Source: Actinomycetospora chibensis (lineage in GTDB: Bacteria; Actinomycetota; Actinomycetes; Mycobacteriales; Pseudonocardiaceae). From it: a stretch of 64,000 nucleotides of DNA. Numbering within the stretch: position 1 is the stretch's first letter; each line of letters starts with the position of its first letter. The notes below the pieces were generated by a model, which searched no databases, was not told where the DNA came from, and saw only the letters and a list, made by a program, of their open reading frames with translations. Location of the stretch: positions 62,001-126,000 of the forward strand of contig NZ_JAQZAM010000001.1 in the NCBI RefSeq assembly GCF_028737215.1. The letters are read 5' to 3'. Below, one piece after another: positions 52,736 through 64,000 of this stretch. Made by a program: the position numbers and the translations under genes.

Positions 52736-52771
52736 CGGACACTCAACGTCTGCGACGGCACTTCGCTGACA
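52736..52771 (-). repeat. Right arm of the inverted repeat
   Basis: Complement of 52182-52217 with four mismatches. It lies 6 bases beyond the gltD stop (52778-52780), mirroring the left arm's distance from the ppiB stop. Confidence 0.85.
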
Positions 52772-52777
52772 GTTCGG

Positions 52778-54280
52778 CTACGCCGTCAGGGGCAGCGCGC
52801 CGGGGTGCAGGGGGGCGGGGAGGTCGGTGCTGCCCTCGAGGTAGCGGTCGACGGCCGCGGCGGCCGAGCGCCCCTCGGCGATCGCCCACACGATCAGCGA
52901 CGCACCGCGGTGGGCGTCGCCGCAGACGAACACGCCCGGCGCGTCCGTCTGCCAGTCCGAGCCGCAGCCGACCGCGCCCTTGGGGTTGCGCTCGATCCCG
53001 AGGGCGGGCAGGAGCGCCCGGTCGTCGGGGCCCGTGAAGCCGATGGAGAACAGCACGAGGTCGCACGGCATCTCGTGCACCTCCTCCGAGGTCGGCACGA
53101 CCTCCCGGCGCCCCTCGGCGTCCCGGCGCACCTCGACCGACGAGAGCTCGACCGCCCGGACGTGGCCGCGCTCGTCGCCCACGAAGCGGCGCACCGCGGT
53201 GGCGAACAGGCGCTCGCCGCCCTCCTCCAGCGCCGGCGGCGTCCGGAAGACGTAGGGCCAGGTCGGCCACGGCGACGACGAGTCCTGCCGGGTCTTGGGC
53301 GGCGGGGGGTACTGGTCGAGCTGGTGGACGGCCAGCGCGCCCTGGCGGGTTGCCGTGCCGTAGCAGTCCGCCCCCGTGTCGCCGCCGCCGATGATGACGA
53401 CGTTCTTGCCGCGCGCGTTGATCGGCGACGGGCCGTCGCCCTCGCACTCCCGGTTGGCGGGCACCAGGTAGTCCATCGCCAGGTGCACGCCGTCGAGGTC
53501 GCGACCCTCGATCGTGCGGTCGTCGCGGCCCTCGAGTGCGCCGACGGCGAGCACCACGGCGTCGTGCTCGGCCTGCAGCCGCTCCACGGGCAGCGCCGCG
53601 GTCCCGACCTCGCAGTTCGTCACGAACCGGGTGCCCTCGGCGCGCATCTGGTCGAGCCGGCGGTCGAGCTCCCACTTCTCGAACTTGAACTCCGGGATGC
53701 CGTAGCGCATGAGCCCGCCGATGCGGTCGTCGCGCTCGAAGACGGTGACGTCGTGCCCGGCGCGCGTGAGCTGCTGGGCCGCGGCGAGCCCCGCGGGTCC
53801 CGACCCGACGACGGCGACGCGGCGCCCGGTGCGGTTGCTCGGCATCTGCGGGACCACGTGCCCGTCGGCCCAGCCGTTCTCGGCGATCGACCACTCGACG
53901 CGCTTGATCGCCACCGGACCCGGCTGGCTCGTGATCGACAGGACGCAGGCCGCCTCGCACGGCGCGGGGCACAGTGCCCCGGTGAACTCCGGGAAGTTGT
54001 TCGTGGCGTGCAGGCGCTCGCTCGCGCGGTCCCACTCGCCCCGCCGGACGAAGTCGTTCCACTCGGGGATGAGGTTGCCCAGCGGGCAGCCGGCGCCGCC
54101 GGAGTGGCAGAACGGGATGCCGCAGTCCATGCACCGCGCGGCCTGGGTCTGCGTGCCCTCACGCGTCGCCGCGTCGGTCAGCGGCGCGTAGAGCTCGCGC
54201 CAGTCGGTACGCCGCTCCTCGATCGGACGCTTGGGGTTGTCCTCACGGGAGTACGTGAGGAACCCGCGTGGGTCAGCCAC
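52778..54280 (-). CDS. gltD: Glutamate synthase (NADPH) small subunit
   Basis: 500 residues. FeS ligands in [22 protein letters not shown] and CPAPCEAAC, the FAD site [17 protein letters not shown] near residue 150, and the NADPH site [13 protein letters not shown] near 290. It feeds electrons to GltB for glutamine plus 2-oxoglutarate to two glutamates. GTG start overlaps the gltB end by 8 bases. Ends next to the inverted repeat. Confidence 0.96.
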   Translation of the reverse strand: MADPRGFLTYSREDNPKRPIEERRTDWRELYAPLTDAATREGTQTQAARCMDCGIPFCHSGGAGCPLGNLIPEWNDFVRRGEWDRASERLHATNNFPEFTGALCPAPCEAACVLSITSQPGPVAIKRVEWSIAENGWADGHVVPQMPSNRTGRRVAVVGSGPAGLAAAQQLTRAGHDVTVFERDDRIGGLMRYGIPEFKFEKWELDRRLDQMRAEGTRFVTNCEVGTAALPVERLQAEHDAVVLAVGALEGRDDRTIEGRDLDGVHLAMDYLVPANRECEGDGPSPINARGKNVVIIGGGDTGADCYGTATRQGALAVHQLDQYPPPPKTRQDSSSPWPTWPYVFRTPPALEEGGERLFATAVRRFVGDERGHVRAVELSSVEVRRDAEGRREVVPTSEEVHEMPCDLVLFSIGFTGPDDRALLPALGIERNPKGAVGCGSDWQTDAPGVFVCGDAHRGASLIVWAIAEGRSAAAAVDRYLEGSTDLPAPLHPGALPLTA

Positions 54281-57200
54281 CGGCCGCCACCTCCATGATC
54301 ACCTCGTGGGGGTCGCGCCCCTCGGTCTGGGCCCGCTGGGTCGCGTCGAGGACGCGCTGGAAGTCGTCGGGCATCACCTTGGTGAACCGCGGGACCGCCG
54401 CCGCCCAGTCGTCGAGCAGCGCGGCCGCCCGCGGCGACCCGGTGAGGTCGCGGTGGCGTTCGACGACGCCGCGCAGCCAGTCCGCGTCCTCGTCGTCCAC
54501 CTCGAGCAACGACACCATCTCCGGGTTCACCCGCACCTCGGGCAGGTCGAGCACGAAGGCGATGCCCCCGGACATCCCGGCGCCGAGGTTGCGGCCCGTC
54601 GTGCCGAGCACGACGACGCGGCCGCCGGTCATGTACTCGCACGCGTGGTCGCCGGTGCCCTCGACCACGGCGAGCGCGCCCGAGTTCCGGACGCAGAACC
54701 GCTCGCCGACCTGGCCGCGCAGGAACACCTCTCCCCCGGTGGCGCCGTAGGCGATGACGTTGCCGGCGATCACGTGCGTCTCGTCGACGGTCCCGGCGAA
54801 CGGCGCGTCGTCCGAGGGCCGCACGATCACGCGCCCCCCGGACAGGCCCTTGGCCAGGTAGTCGTTGCTGTCGCCGACGAGGTCCAGCGTCATCCCGGGC
54901 GGCAGGAACGCCCCGAACGACTGCCCGGCGGACCCGGTGAACTCGACGTGGACCGTGTCGTCGGGCAGGCCGGCGTCGCCGTAGCGACGGGTGATCTCGG
55001 CGCCGGTCAGGGTCCCGACGGTGCGGTTGACGTTGCGGACCGGCATCTCGAGGCGCACCGGCGTCGCGTCGGACAGGGCGCCCTCGGCGAGCTGCATCAG
55101 GGTGCGGTCCAGCGCCCGGTCCAGCCCGTGGTCCTGGGCCCGTGTGCGGACGCGGTCGGTGGGCGCGCCCTCGGGCACGTCGGGGACGGTGAACAGCGGC
55201 GTCAGGTCGATGCCCCGGGCCTTCCAGTTGTCCACCGCCTCGGCGGCGTCGATCAGCTCGGCGTGCCCGATGGCCTCGTCCATGGTGCGGAAACCGAGCT
55301 CGGCGAGGTACTCGCGGACCTCCTCGGCGATGAACCAGAAGAAGTTCTCCACGAACTCCGGCTTGCCCGTGTAGCGCTTGCGCAGCTCCGGGTTCTGGGT
55401 CGCGACGCCCACCGGGCAGGTGTCGAGGTGGCAGACGCGCATCATGATGCAGCCGTTGACGATCAGCGGCGCCGTCGAGAACCCGTACTCCTCGGCCCCG
55501 AGCAGGGCGCCCACGATGACGTCGCGCCCGGTCTTCATCTGGCCGTCGACCTGGACGGTGATGCGGTCGCGCAGGCCGTTGATCATGAGCGTCTGCTGGG
55601 TGTCGGCCAGGCCGACCTCCCACGGCGCCCCGGCGTGCTTGAGCGAGGTCAGCGGCGCCGCCCCCGTACCGCCCTCCCACCCGGAGATCAGCACGACGTC
55701 GGAGTGCGCCTTCGCCACGCCCGCGGCCACCGTGCCGACGCCGACGGACGCCACCAGCTTGACGTGGATCCGCGCGTGCTCGTTGGCGTTCTTGAGGTCG
55801 TGGATGAGCTGCTTGAGGTCCTCGATGGAGTAGATGTCGTGGTGCGGCGGCGGCGAGATCAGGCCGACGCCGGGCGTGGAGTACCGCACCTCGGCGATCC
55901 AGGGGTAGACCTTCTGCCCCGCGAGCTGGCCGCCCTCACCGGGCTTCGCGCCCTGGGCCATCTTGATCTGGATGTCGGTGCAGTTGACGAGGTACTCGCT
56001 GGTCACGCCGAACCGGCCGGACGCCACCTGCTTGATCGCCGAGCGCTTCGACGGGTCGTGGAGCCGGACCGGGTCCTCCCCGCCCTCGCCGGTGTTCGAC
56101 TTGCCACCGATGTTGTTCATCGCGATCGCGAGGTCGGTGTGCGCCTCCGCCGAGATCGACCCGTAGGACATGGCGCCGGTGGCGAAGCGCTTGACGATCT
56201 CGGTGGCCGGCTCGACCTCGTCGAGGGGGATCGGCGTGCGGTCCTCGGTGCGCAACCGGAACATCCCGCGCAGCGCGCCGCCGGAGGAGATCAGCCGGTT
56301 GACCTCGGCGGTGTAGCGCTGGAACACGTCCCACTGCTTGGTCCGCGTGGAGTGCTGCAGCAGGAACACCGTCTCGGGGCTGAACAGGTGCAGCTCGCCC
56401 TCGCGGCGGTAGGCGTACTCGCCGCCGACGTCGAGGGCGCGGTAGGCCCGCTCCCCCGGGTTCTCCGGGTACGCCTGGCGGTGGCGCTCCGCGGTCTCGC
56501 GGGCGACGACGTCGAGCCCGCCGCCCCCGAGCTTCGAGGACGTGCCGGTGAAGAACTCGTCGACGAACTCCTGCGAGAGTCCGACGGCCTCGAAGACCTG
56601 GGCCGCGGTGTAGCCCGACACCGTGGAGATGCCCATCTTCGACATCACCTTGCGGACGCCCTTGACCAGCGCCTTCACGTAGTGGTCGATGGCCTCCGGG
56701 CACTCGATGTCCTGCAGCCACCCGCTGGTGATCATGTCTTCGATCGACTCGAACGCCAGGTACGGGTTGACCGCCGCGGCGCCGTAGCCGAGCAGCAGCG
56801 CGATGTGGTGCACCTCGCGGGCGTCGCCGCACTCGACGACGAGCGCCGCCTGGGTGCGCTCGCGGGTGGCGACGAGGTGGTGGTGCACCGCCGAGACCAG
56901 CAGCAGCGCCGGGATGGGCGCCCACTGCGCGTCGGAGTCGCGGTCGGAGAGCACGAGGATGCTCTTGCCGGCGCCGATCGCCTCGGACGCCTGGCGACGC
57001 ACGCGGTCGAGGGCGTCGGCCAGGGCCCGCTCGCCCCCGTCGACCTCGTACAGCCCGGAGATCACCGTCGCGGCGAACCCGTGCATGTCGCCGTCGTCGT
57101 CGATGTGGATGAGCTTGGCGAGGTCGTCGTTGTCGATCACCGGGTCGGGGAGCACGACCTGCCGGCACGAGGCGGGGCCGGGGTGGAACAGGTTCTGCTC

Positions 57201-58871
57201 CGGCCCGATCGCCCGCGTCATCGAGGTGACGAGCTCCTCGCGGATGGCGTCGAGCGGCGGGTTCGTCACCTGCGCGAAGAGCTGGACGAAGTAGTCGTAG
57301 AGCAGCCGGGAGCGCGCCGACAGGGCCGCCGTGGGGGTGTCGGTGCCCATCGACCCGAGCGGCTCCGCACCGGTGGTGGCCATCGGCGCGAGGAGGACCC
57401 GCAGGTCTTCCTCGGTGTAGCCGAAGGTCAGCTGCCGGCGGACGACCGAGGCGTGGGTGTGCACGATGTGCTCGCGCGGCGGCAGGTCGTCGAGGTGCAC
57501 CAGCCCGGCGTACAGCCACTCGCCGTAGGGCGCCCCGGCGGCGAGCTCGCTCTTGAAGGCGTCGTCGTCGACGATGCCGGTGCCGCGCGTGTCGACCAGG
57601 AACATCCGCCCCGGCCGCAGGCGCCCCTTGGCCAGCACCCGCGACGGGTCGACGTCGAGCACCCCGGACTCGCTGGCCAGCACGACGCGGTCGTCGTCGA
57701 GATGCCACCAGCGCGCCGGTCGCAGGCCGTTGCGGTCGAGGGTGGCGCCCATGAGCGTGCCGTCGGTGAACGTCACGCACGCCGGGCCGTCCCACGGCTC
57801 CATGAGGCTCGCGTGGAACCGGTAGAAGTCGCGCTGGTCGGTCGGCATCTCGGCGTGGTTCTCCCACGCCTCGGGCATCATCATCATCACCGCGTGCGGC
57901 AGCGGCCGACCGCCGAGCTCGAGCAGCTCGAGCACCTCGTCGAAGCTCGCCGAGTCCGACACGTCCTCCGGGCACACGGGCATCGCACGCTGGAGGTCGC
58001 CGGGGAAGAGGTCGGTGGCGAGCAGCGCCTCGCGGGCCCGCATGCGGTTGCGGTTGCCGCGGATCGTGTTGATCTCGCCGTTGTGCGCCATGACCCGGTA
58101 CGGGTGGGCCAGCGGCCAGCTCGGGAAGGTGTTGGTCGAGAACCGGCTGTGCACCACGGCGATGGCGCTGACCAGGCGCTCGTCGCGCAGGTCGGGGAAG
58201 AACACCGGCAGCTGGTCGGTGGTCAGCATGCCCTTGTAGGTCATCGTGCGGCTGGAGAGCGACGCGATGTAGAGCCCGCACCCCTCCTCGGCGGACTGGC
58301 GCTCCGCGCGCTTGCGCACGATCCAGGCGAGGCGGTCGAGCTCGATGCCGGCGACCTGCCGGTCGGGGGTGGCGACGACGATCTGTGCGAAGTGCGGCAT
58401 CGCGGAGCGCGCGACCGACCCGACGTCGGCGCCCTCGGGGTCCACGGGGACCTCGCGCCAGCCGAGGACGTCGAGGCCCTCCTCGGCGACGATGCGCTCG
58501 AGCAGAGAGATCGCCTTGGCGCGGTCGTCGGGGTCGGCGGGCAGGAACGCGAGGCCGGTGGCGTACGCCAGGACCGGCGCGCCGCCGTCGGACGACGGCC
58601 TGGGCTCGGGCAGCGCGAAATCGACCGTGGCCCGCAGCAGGGCATCGGGCACCTGGACCATGATCCCGGCGCCGTCCCCGCTCGTCGGCTCGCTGCCGGC
58701 GGCGCCGCGGTGATCGAGGTTGTGCAGGACGACCAGCGCGTCACGCACGATCGCGTGGCCGGCCACGCCGCGGGTGTTCGCGACGGCCCCGACCCCGCAG
58801 GCGTCGTGCTCGTACGCGGGGTCGTAGAGCCCCTGCGGGCCCGGAGCGGAACCTGCCTTCGACACAGGCAT
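54273..58871 (-). CDS. gltB: Glutamate synthase (NADPH) large subunit
   Basis: 1532 residues from ATG 58871, which follows GGAGG at ideal spacing; the frame extends to 58949 but without support. A short propeptide should be removed before the catalytic Cys of DACGVG, the glutaminase nucleophile. The order is glutaminase (about 20-420), central domain, FMN barrel with [18 protein letters not shown] and the 3Fe-4S ligands [15 protein letters not shown], and the GXGXG beta-helix with [21 protein letters not shown]. Complete. Confidence 0.97.
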   Translation of the reverse strand: MPVSKAGSAPGPQGLYDPAYEHDACGVGAVANTRGVAGHAIVRDALVVLHNLDHRGAAGSEPTSGDGAGIMVQVPDALLRATVDFALPEPRPSSDGGAPVLAYATGLAFLPADPDDRAKAISLLERIVAEEGLDVLGWREVPVDPEGADVGSVARSAMPHFAQIVVATPDRQVAGIELDRLAWIVRKRAERQSAEEGCGLYIASLSSRTMTYKGMLTTDQLPVFFPDLRDERLVSAIAVVHSRFSTNTFPSWPLAHPYRVMAHNGEINTIRGNRNRMRAREALLATDLFPGDLQRAMPVCPEDVSDSASFDEVLELLELGGRPLPHAVMMMMPEAWENHAEMPTDQRDFYRFHASLMEPWDGPACVTFTDGTLMGATLDRNGLRPARWWHLDDDRVVLASESGVLDVDPSRVLAKGRLRPGRMFLVDTRGTGIVDDDAFKSELAAGAPYGEWLYAGLVHLDDLPPREHIVHTHASVVRRQLTFGYTEEDLRVLLAPMATTGAEPLGSMGTDTPTAALSARSRLLYDYFVQLFAQVTNPPLDAIREELVTSMTRAIGPEQNLFHPGPASCRQVVLPDPVIDNDDLAKLIHIDDDGDMHGFAATVISGLYEVDGGERALADALDRVRRQASEAIGAGKSILVLSDRDSDAQWAPIPALLLVSAVHHHLVATRERTQAALVVECGDAREVHHIALLLGYGAAAVNPYLAFESIEDMITSGWLQDIECPEAIDHYVKALVKGVRKVMSKMGISTVSGYTAAQVFEAVGLSQEFVDEFFTGTSSKLGGGGLDVVARETAERHRQAYPENPGERAYRALDVGGEYAYRREGELHLFSPETVFLLQHSTRTKQWDVFQRYTAEVNRLISSGGALRGMFRLRTEDRTPIPLDEVEPATEIVKRFATGAMSYGSISAEAHTDLAIAMNNIGGKSNTGEGGEDPVRLHDPSKRSAIKQVASGRFGVTSEYLVNCTDIQIKMAQGAKPGEGGQLAGQKVYPWIAEVRYSTPGVGLISPPPHHDIYSIEDLKQLIHDLKNANEHARIHVKLVASVGVGTVAAGVAKAHSDVVLISGWEGGTGAAPLTSLKHAGAPWEVGLADTQQTLMINGLRDRITVQVDGQMKTGRDVIVGALLGAEEYGFSTAPLIVNGCIMMRVCHLDTCPVGVATQNPELRKRYTGKPEFVENFFWFIAEEVREYLAELGFRTMDEAIGHAELIDAAEAVDNWKARGIDLTPLFTVPDVPEGAPTDRVRTRAQDHGLDRALDRTLMQLAEGALSDATPVRLEMPVRNVNRTVGTLTGAEITRRYGDAGLPDDTVHVEFTGSAGQSFGAFLPPGMTLDLVGDSNDYLAKGLSGGRVIVRPSDDAPFAGTVDETHVIAGNVIAYGATGGEVFLRGQVGERFCVRNSGALAVVEGTGDHACEYMTGGRVVVLGTTGRNLGAGMSGGIAFVLDLPEVRVNPEMVSLLEVDDEDADWLRGVVERHRDLTGSPRAAALLDDWAAAVPRFTKVMPDDFQRVLDATQRAQTEGRDPHEVIMEVAAGG

Positions 58872-58947
58872 CCGGTGCCTCCTCGTCGTCGCGCGGGTGG
58901 TGGAGACCCGGGGACGACGGTGGCCCAGGATGAGTGACGGCGTTGCC

Positions 58948-58969
58948 ACCCGCCGCGCGAGCGGCGGGT
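58948..58969. terminator. Hairpin between lgt and gltB
   Basis: ACCCGCCGC-GCGA-GCGGCGGGT, a perfect 9-bp stem with a GNRA loop on the plus strand. In the 229-bp gap after the lgt stop and 77 bases before the gltB ATG. Likely ends the trp-lgt transcript so that gltBD has its own promoter. Nothing else recognisable in this gap. Confidence 0.6.
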
Positions 58970-59100
58970 CCGTGGGTCGAACCCGGTGGGAGGGGGAACG
59001 GACACGGGAACGGCGGCGCCGGACCCCGACGTCCTGCGCGGTGCGTGGCCGATCCTAGTCCGTCAGCGGGCGTGTGGCAGGCCCGCCTGTGAGGTGTGCG

Positions 59101-60234
59101 TCAGCTCGTGGTGCGCGACGGGGGCTCCGCCGGCGCGTCCTGCTCGCGCTCCTGCTGCGGGTCGGCGGGCGCCGCGTCGACGCTGCTGGCGTTCGACGCC
59201 CCACCCTTGCCCCCGGCCTCGGCCGCGGACGACTTCTCCTTCGAGCGCGCCTCGACCTCGTTGTCGGCGCGCTGGTCCTCGTCGGGATCCCCGGTGCTGT
59301 TGGTGCTGGCCACGGAACCGGGCGTACCCGGGTCCCCGTCGCTCGAACCGGCGCCCCGTCCGAACTCCTCGCGAGGCCGCCCCCGGAACCACCACAGGTA
59401 GAGCACGGCACCCAGGAAGACGACGGCGGACACGACGACGTTGATCCGCACGTCGCCGAACACCCGCGTCGCCGGGTCGGTGCGCAGGAGCTCGATGACG
59501 AACCGGCCCGCGGTGTAGCCCGCCACGTAGAGCGCGAACGCCCGCCCGTGCGAGAGGCGGAAGCGGCGGTCCGCCCACACGACGAGAGCGGCGACGGCGA
59601 GGTTCCACAGCAGCTCGTAGAGGAACGTCGGCTGCACGATCGCGATCGGCGTGGTGTCGACGGCGACGCCGGTGAGGTTGTCCGGCGCCCCCGTCGCGGG
59701 GTCGATCCGCCGGTAGATCTCCAGCCCCCACGGCAGCGTCGTCGGCGCCCCGTAGAGCTCCTGGTTGAACCAGTTGCCCAGGCGGCCGATGGCCTGCGCA
59801 GTGACGATGCCCGGCGCCGCGGCGTCGGCGAACGCCGTCAGCGGAATGCCGCGGCGCCGGCAGCCGATCCAGGCGCCGACCCCGCCCAGCGCGATCGCGC
59901 CCCAGATCCCGAGCCCGCCCTGCCAGATGAACAGCGCCGCGACCGGGTTCCCGCCGGGGCCGAAGTACGTCGGCCAGTCGGTGGCCACGTGGTAGAGCCG
60001 GCCGCCCACGAGGCCGAAGGGCACGGCGTACACGGCGATGTCGGTGACGGTGCCCGGCTCGCCACCGCGGGCGACGAAGCGGCGCTCGGTCCAGAGGATC
60101 GCCACGACGATGCCGGCGATGATGCAGAGCGCGTAGGCCCGCAACGGGACCGGTCCGAGCTCCCAGACGCCCTGCGGTGGGCTGGGCAGGTAGGTGGGCA
60201 GAACCGTGACCGCTGTCTGCACCGCTGGGAGCAC
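59101..60234 (-). CDS. lgt: Prolipoprotein diacylglyceryl transferase
   Basis: 377 residues, transfers diacylglycerol to the lipobox Cys of lipoproteins. Seven membrane helices, with GLVGGRLYHVATDWPTYF and the Lgt signature GRLGNWFNQELYG, in which Arg and Asn are catalytic. A hydrophilic C-terminal extension of about 95 residues, Ser/Ala/Asp/Glu-rich, follows the last helix, as in other actinobacterial Lgt. Downstream of trpA on the same strand with a 23-bp gap. Confidence 0.95.
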   Translation of the reverse strand: MLPAVQTAVTVLPTYLPSPPQGVWELGPVPLRAYALCIIAGIVVAILWTERRFVARGGEPGTVTDIAVYAVPFGLVGGRLYHVATDWPTYFGPGGNPVAALFIWQGGLGIWGAIALGGVGAWIGCRRRGIPLTAFADAAAPGIVTAQAIGRLGNWFNQELYGAPTTLPWGLEIYRRIDPATGAPDNLTGVAVDTTPIAIVQPTFLYELLWNLAVAALVVWADRRFRLSHGRAFALYVAGYTAGRFVIELLRTDPATRVFGDVRINVVVSAVVFLGAVLYLWWFRGRPREEFGRGAGSSDGDPGTPGSVASTNSTGDPDEDQRADNEVEARSKEKSSAAEAGGKGGASNASSVDAAPADPQQEREQDAPAEPPSRTTS

Positions 60235-60257
60235 GGCGCCACGCTATCTGCCGGCGG

Positions 60258-61066
60258 TCAGCGCCCCGTGTGCTGGCCCCGGACGCCGGCGGCGAGCTCG
60301 GTGGTGAGGCGGGCGACCGCCGCCCGGCCGTGCTCGGCGGCGCTCACCAGGGCGGAGCCCACGATCACACCGTCGGCGAAGGTCGCGACCTCGCCGGCCT
60401 GGGCACCGTTGCGCACCCCCAGCCCGACACCGATCGGGAGGTCGGTGTGCGCCCGCGCCCGCGCGACGAGGGTGGTGGCGGTGTCCGAGACCGCGTCCCG
60501 GGCGCCCGTGACCCCCATCGTCGAGGCGGCGTAGAGGAACCCGCGGGTGGCCGCGGTGGTGGACGCGATCCGCTCGTCCGACGACGACGGCGCGACGAGG
60601 AAGATCGGGGCGAGGCCCTCGCGGTCGGCGGCGGTGAGCCAGCTGCCGGCCTCGTCGGGCACGAGGTCCGGCGTGATCACGCCGAGTCCCCCGGCGGCCG
60701 CGAGGTCGCGCGCGAAGGCCTCGACGCCGTAGCGCAGCACCGGGTTCCAGTAGGTCATCACCACGGCCCGCCCGCCCCGCTCCGCGAGCTGCTCGACGAT
60801 CGCGAGCGTGTCGCGGACCCGGACCCCGCCCTTGAGCGCGGCGTCGACGGCGTGCTGGATCACCGGGCCGTCGAGCACCGGGTCGGAGTACGGCAGCCCG
60901 ACCTCGACGAGGTCCGCGCCCGCGTCGAGGGCCTGGGTGAGCAGCCCGAGCGAGCCCTTGATCGTCGGGTAGCCCGAGGGCAGGTAGGCGATCAGGGCGG
61001 CGCGGTCCTCGGCCTTCGCGGTGGTGAAGACCTCGGCGAGGCGGGTGATGCCGGTGCCGGTGGTCG

Positions 61067-61070
<4 letters not shown>
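60258..61070 (-). CDS. trpA: Tryptophan synthase alpha chain
   Basis: 270 residues, cleaves indole-3-glycerol phosphate. [32 protein letters not shown] (catalytic Glu and Asp) and [15 protein letters not shown] followed by GLGVRNGAQ (phosphate loop) are all present. GTG start at 61070 overlaps the trpB stop by 4 bases. Confidence 0.96.
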
Positions 61071-62371
<1,301 letters not shown>

Positions 62372-62437
62372 CGTGGAGCTCTTCCTGCGGGATGTGCGGG
62401 GGTCGTCGGCGATGCTACGAGGCCGAGCCAGCGGGAG

Positions 62438-63247
62438 TCAGCGCGACGGCTTCGGGCACGCGGGGTGCGAGCCCGCGGTGACCAGCTGGCGCACCGCCGC
62501 CCGCGGGTCCTCCGCCGTGGCCATCGACTCGCCGACGAGCACGGCGTCGGCACCGTGGCCGGCGTAGGTCATGAGGTCGCCGGGGCCGCGCACGCCCGAC
62601 TCGGCGACGCGCAGGACCTCGCCGGGCAGGCCGGGGGCGATCCGGCTGAACACCGAGCGGTCGACCTCGAGGGTGTGCAGGTCGCGGGCGTTGATGCCGA
62701 CGAGCTTGGCGCCGGCACGCAGCGCCATGTCGGCCTCCTCCTCGTTGTGCACCTCGACCAGCGCCGTCATCCCGAGGGAGTGCACGCGGTCGACCAGGGC
62801 GTCGAGGGCGTTCTGCTCGAGCACCGAGCACATGAGCAGGACCAGGTCGGCGCCGTGGGCCCGCGCCTCGTGCACCTGATAGGTGCCGATCACGAAGTCC
62901 TTGCGCAGGATCGGGATGTCGACGGCGGCCCGGACGGCGTCGAGGTCGTCCAGCGAGCCGCCGAAGCGCCGCTGCTCGGTGAGCACGCTGATCACCCGCG
63001 CACCGCCGTCGACGTAGCGGCCGGCGAGCCAGGCGGGGTCGGGAATCTCGGCCATCGGGCCCTTGGACGGGCTCGCGCGCTTGATCTCCGCGATGACCCC
63101 GATGCCGGGACCCTGCAGCGCGGCGAGGGCGTCGCGTGGCGGCGGTGCGGCCGCTGCGAGGTCCTTGACGGCCGCGAAGGGAACGGCGGCTTCGCGGGCG
63201 GCGAGGTCGGCCCGAACCCCGTCGAGGATCTCCTCCAGGACGCTCAC
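62438..63247 (-). CDS. trpC: Indole-3-glycerol phosphate synthase
   Basis: 269 residues from GTG 63247 ([19 protein letters not shown]), the usual actinobacterial length; the frame opens earlier at 63286 but the added residues are not family-like. [13 protein letters not shown] contains the catalytic Glu and Lys, [16 protein letters not shown] another catalytic Lys, and [14 protein letters not shown] plus [12 protein letters not shown] complete the barrel. Role: closes the indole ring in tryptophan synthesis. Confidence 0.95.
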   Translation of the reverse strand: MSVLEEILDGVRADLAAREAAVPFAAVKDLAAAAPPPRDALAALQGPGIGVIAEIKRASPSKGPMAEIPDPAWLAGRYVDGGARVISVLTEQRRFGGSLDDLDAVRAAVDIPILRKDFVIGTYQVHEARAHGADLVLLMCSVLEQNALDALVDRVHSLGMTALVEVHNEEEADMALRAGAKLVGINARDLHTLEVDRSVFSRIAPGLPGEVLRVAESGVRGPGDLMTYAGHGADAVLVGESMATAEDPRAAVRQLVTAGSHPACPKPSR

Positions 63248-63287
63248 GCCGGGTCTGCCCCTTTCCCCCGTCCGAGTTCGCTCCATG

Positions 63288-63983
63288 TTAACCCGCTGCC
63301 CCTTCCGTGCTGCCCACCCCGTCGGGAGGGCCGGAGCCCTGCCGGCGGGAGGGGTCCGGCGCTGGTTCGCCCGAGGGATCCCGGGTCGGGTCCCGGCCGT
63401 CGTCGAGCGCCTCCCACAGCGCCCGGTCCGGGTCCGCGGGTGGCACGCGGGGCGCGTTCCGGCCGCCCGGGGCGTCGTAGCGCGCCCCCATGCGCGGCAG
63501 GACCGCGGCCCAGCGGGCGGCGAGCAGCCCGGCCGCCAGCATGAGCAGGCCGCCGACCACGCCGACGATCGGGCCCGCGGGCACCGCCTCGGCGGGCAGG
63601 GGCCGGTCGCCGGGACGCAGGCCGACGGGCAGCGCGGTGGACGCGGGCGCGACGAGCCCCGCCGCGCCCCGCAGCACCGCCCACAGGCCGGCGACGGCGA
63701 CGAGAGTGCCGACGACCCGCCGGCCCCACCCCGACGTCGCGAGGAGCCCGCCGACCGCGGCGAGGCACAGGAGCGCCCACGGCACGAGGATCGGTTCGGC
63801 GCGGGCGCCCTCGGCGGTGTTCGTGCGGGGCGCCGGGAGGCCGTCGATCACCTGGCTCACCCACGTGGCGCGCGACGACCCCCACAGCACGGCGGCCGCG
63901 ACCACGAGCAGCACCACGACGAGCCCGAGCAGGCGCGCCGGGGCGTGCCCGCGGGCGGGCGGCCGCGGCGCCGCCGCGCTCAC
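63288..63983 (-). CDS. Trp biosynthesis-associated membrane protein (TIGR02234-like)
   Basis: 231 residues with about four membrane helices in the arrangement TM1 ([20 protein letters not shown]), loop, three further helices, and a disordered Pro/Asp-rich tail. Proteins of this kind sit between trpE and trpC in actinobacteria (Rv1610 type). Function unknown. GTG start at 63983; trpE would be expected just beyond the right edge. Confidence 0.85.
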   Translation of the reverse strand: MSAAAPRPPARGHAPARLLGLVVVLLVVAAAVLWGSSRATWVSQVIDGLPAPRTNTAEGARAEPILVPWALLCLAAVGGLLATSGWGRRVVGTLVAVAGLWAVLRGAAGLVAPASTALPVGLRPGDRPLPAEAVPAGPIVGVVGGLLMLAAGLLAARWAAVLPRMGARYDAPGGRNAPRVPPADPDRALWEALDDGRDPTRDPSGEPAPDPSRRQGSGPPDGVGSTEGAAG

Positions 63984-64000
63984 GGCGCCGCCGGGAGGGG

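Noticed and set aside
52182-52771. Classical insertion sequence
   Set aside because: There is no transposase, the element is 590 bp and the only ORF is NTF2-like. It is reported instead as a split hairpin or passenger cassette.
54231-58937. A 1568-codon open frame on the plus strand opposite gltB
   Set aside because: It mirrors a complete gltB with all catalytic motifs. Its own translation is Arg/Gly/Val/Asp-rich with no domain, the usual antisense shadow in GC-rich DNA.
58965-59000. GGGTCGAACCC segment resembling a tRNA T-arm
   Set aside because: No acceptor stem, D-arm or anticodon arm can be built around it. It is part of a GC-rich gap with a terminator hairpin.
58872-59100. Possible glutamine- or glutamate-sensing riboswitch before gltB
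   Set aside because: Only a simple hairpin is visible. No conserved glutamine riboswitch core was recognised, and that class is known mainly from cyanobacteria.

Overview
The window is a very GC-rich, gene-dense actinobacterial chromosome segment with heavy use of GTG starts and 4-base ATGA/GTGA stop-start overlaps. Gene content and order (alaS-ruvX-mltG-aroE, rarA, aspS, an intein-carrying Rv2578c-type radical SAM gene, hisS-MBL hydrolase-ppiB) follow from memory the Rv2552c-Rv2582 block of Mycobacterium tuberculosis, with accessory blocks inserted. Together with gltBD directly following a trp-lgt cluster, this suggests Pseudonocardiaceae (Pseudonocardia or a relative); the genus is inference.

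Layout. 1-10 kb: a cut prepilin peptidase, aroE, mltG, ruvX, alaS, two small envelope proteins, a membrane HTH protein and rarA, all on the minus strand. 9.5-14.3 kb: a frame-broken or split small gene, a polysaccharide deacetylase and an asparaginase, divergent from an Lrp regulator with its aminotransferase, then a PEP-mutase-like enzyme. 14.4-27.5 kb: a complete-looking group 1h (high-affinity, atmospheric H2-oxidising type) [NiFe]-hydrogenase locus. It has hhyS, hhyL, a NifU-like protein, DUF5947, DUF6084, a 453-residue unknown, the maturation protease, a 34-residue peptide, hypA, hypC, hypD, hypE, and on the other strand padR-hypC2-hypF. No hypB is present. 27.6-36.7 kb: a mycothiol-type enzyme, a degenerate phosphotransferase-like protein, DUF389, aspS, a PPOX/F420 protein, the intein-containing radical SAM gene behind a perfect LexA-type box, an SCO6745-family protein and an acyl-CoA dehydrogenase. 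36.7-41 kb: a YibE/F membrane protein coupled to a protein with fifteen 20-residue repeats, and a secreted His/Gly/Glu-rich protein. 41-49.3 kb: ethanolamine permease and ammonia-lyase (eat-eutB-eutC), MarR, and a CoA operon (enoyl-CoA hydratase, acetoacetyl-CoA synthetase, 3-hydroxyacyl-CoA dehydrogenase). 49.3-64 kb: hisS, MBL hydrolase, ppiB, an NTF2-like gene lying between the two halves of a long inverted repeat, gltD-gltB, lgt, trpA-trpB-trpC and a trp-associated membrane protein.

How it works together. The hydrogenase genes encode the structural dimer plus most of the Ni-Fe(CN)2CO cofactor assembly line; the stop-start overlaps from hhyL through hypE imply one transcript with coupled translation, and PadR is the obvious local regulator of the hypC2-hypF arm. 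Convergent gene pairs are repeatedly separated by unusually long hairpins (20- and 26-bp perfect stems, and a longer imperfect one). The ppiB/gltD pair shows the same structure split open by a 518-bp segment that carries a gene. No rRNA, tRNA, CRISPR array or recognisable transposase gene was seen.
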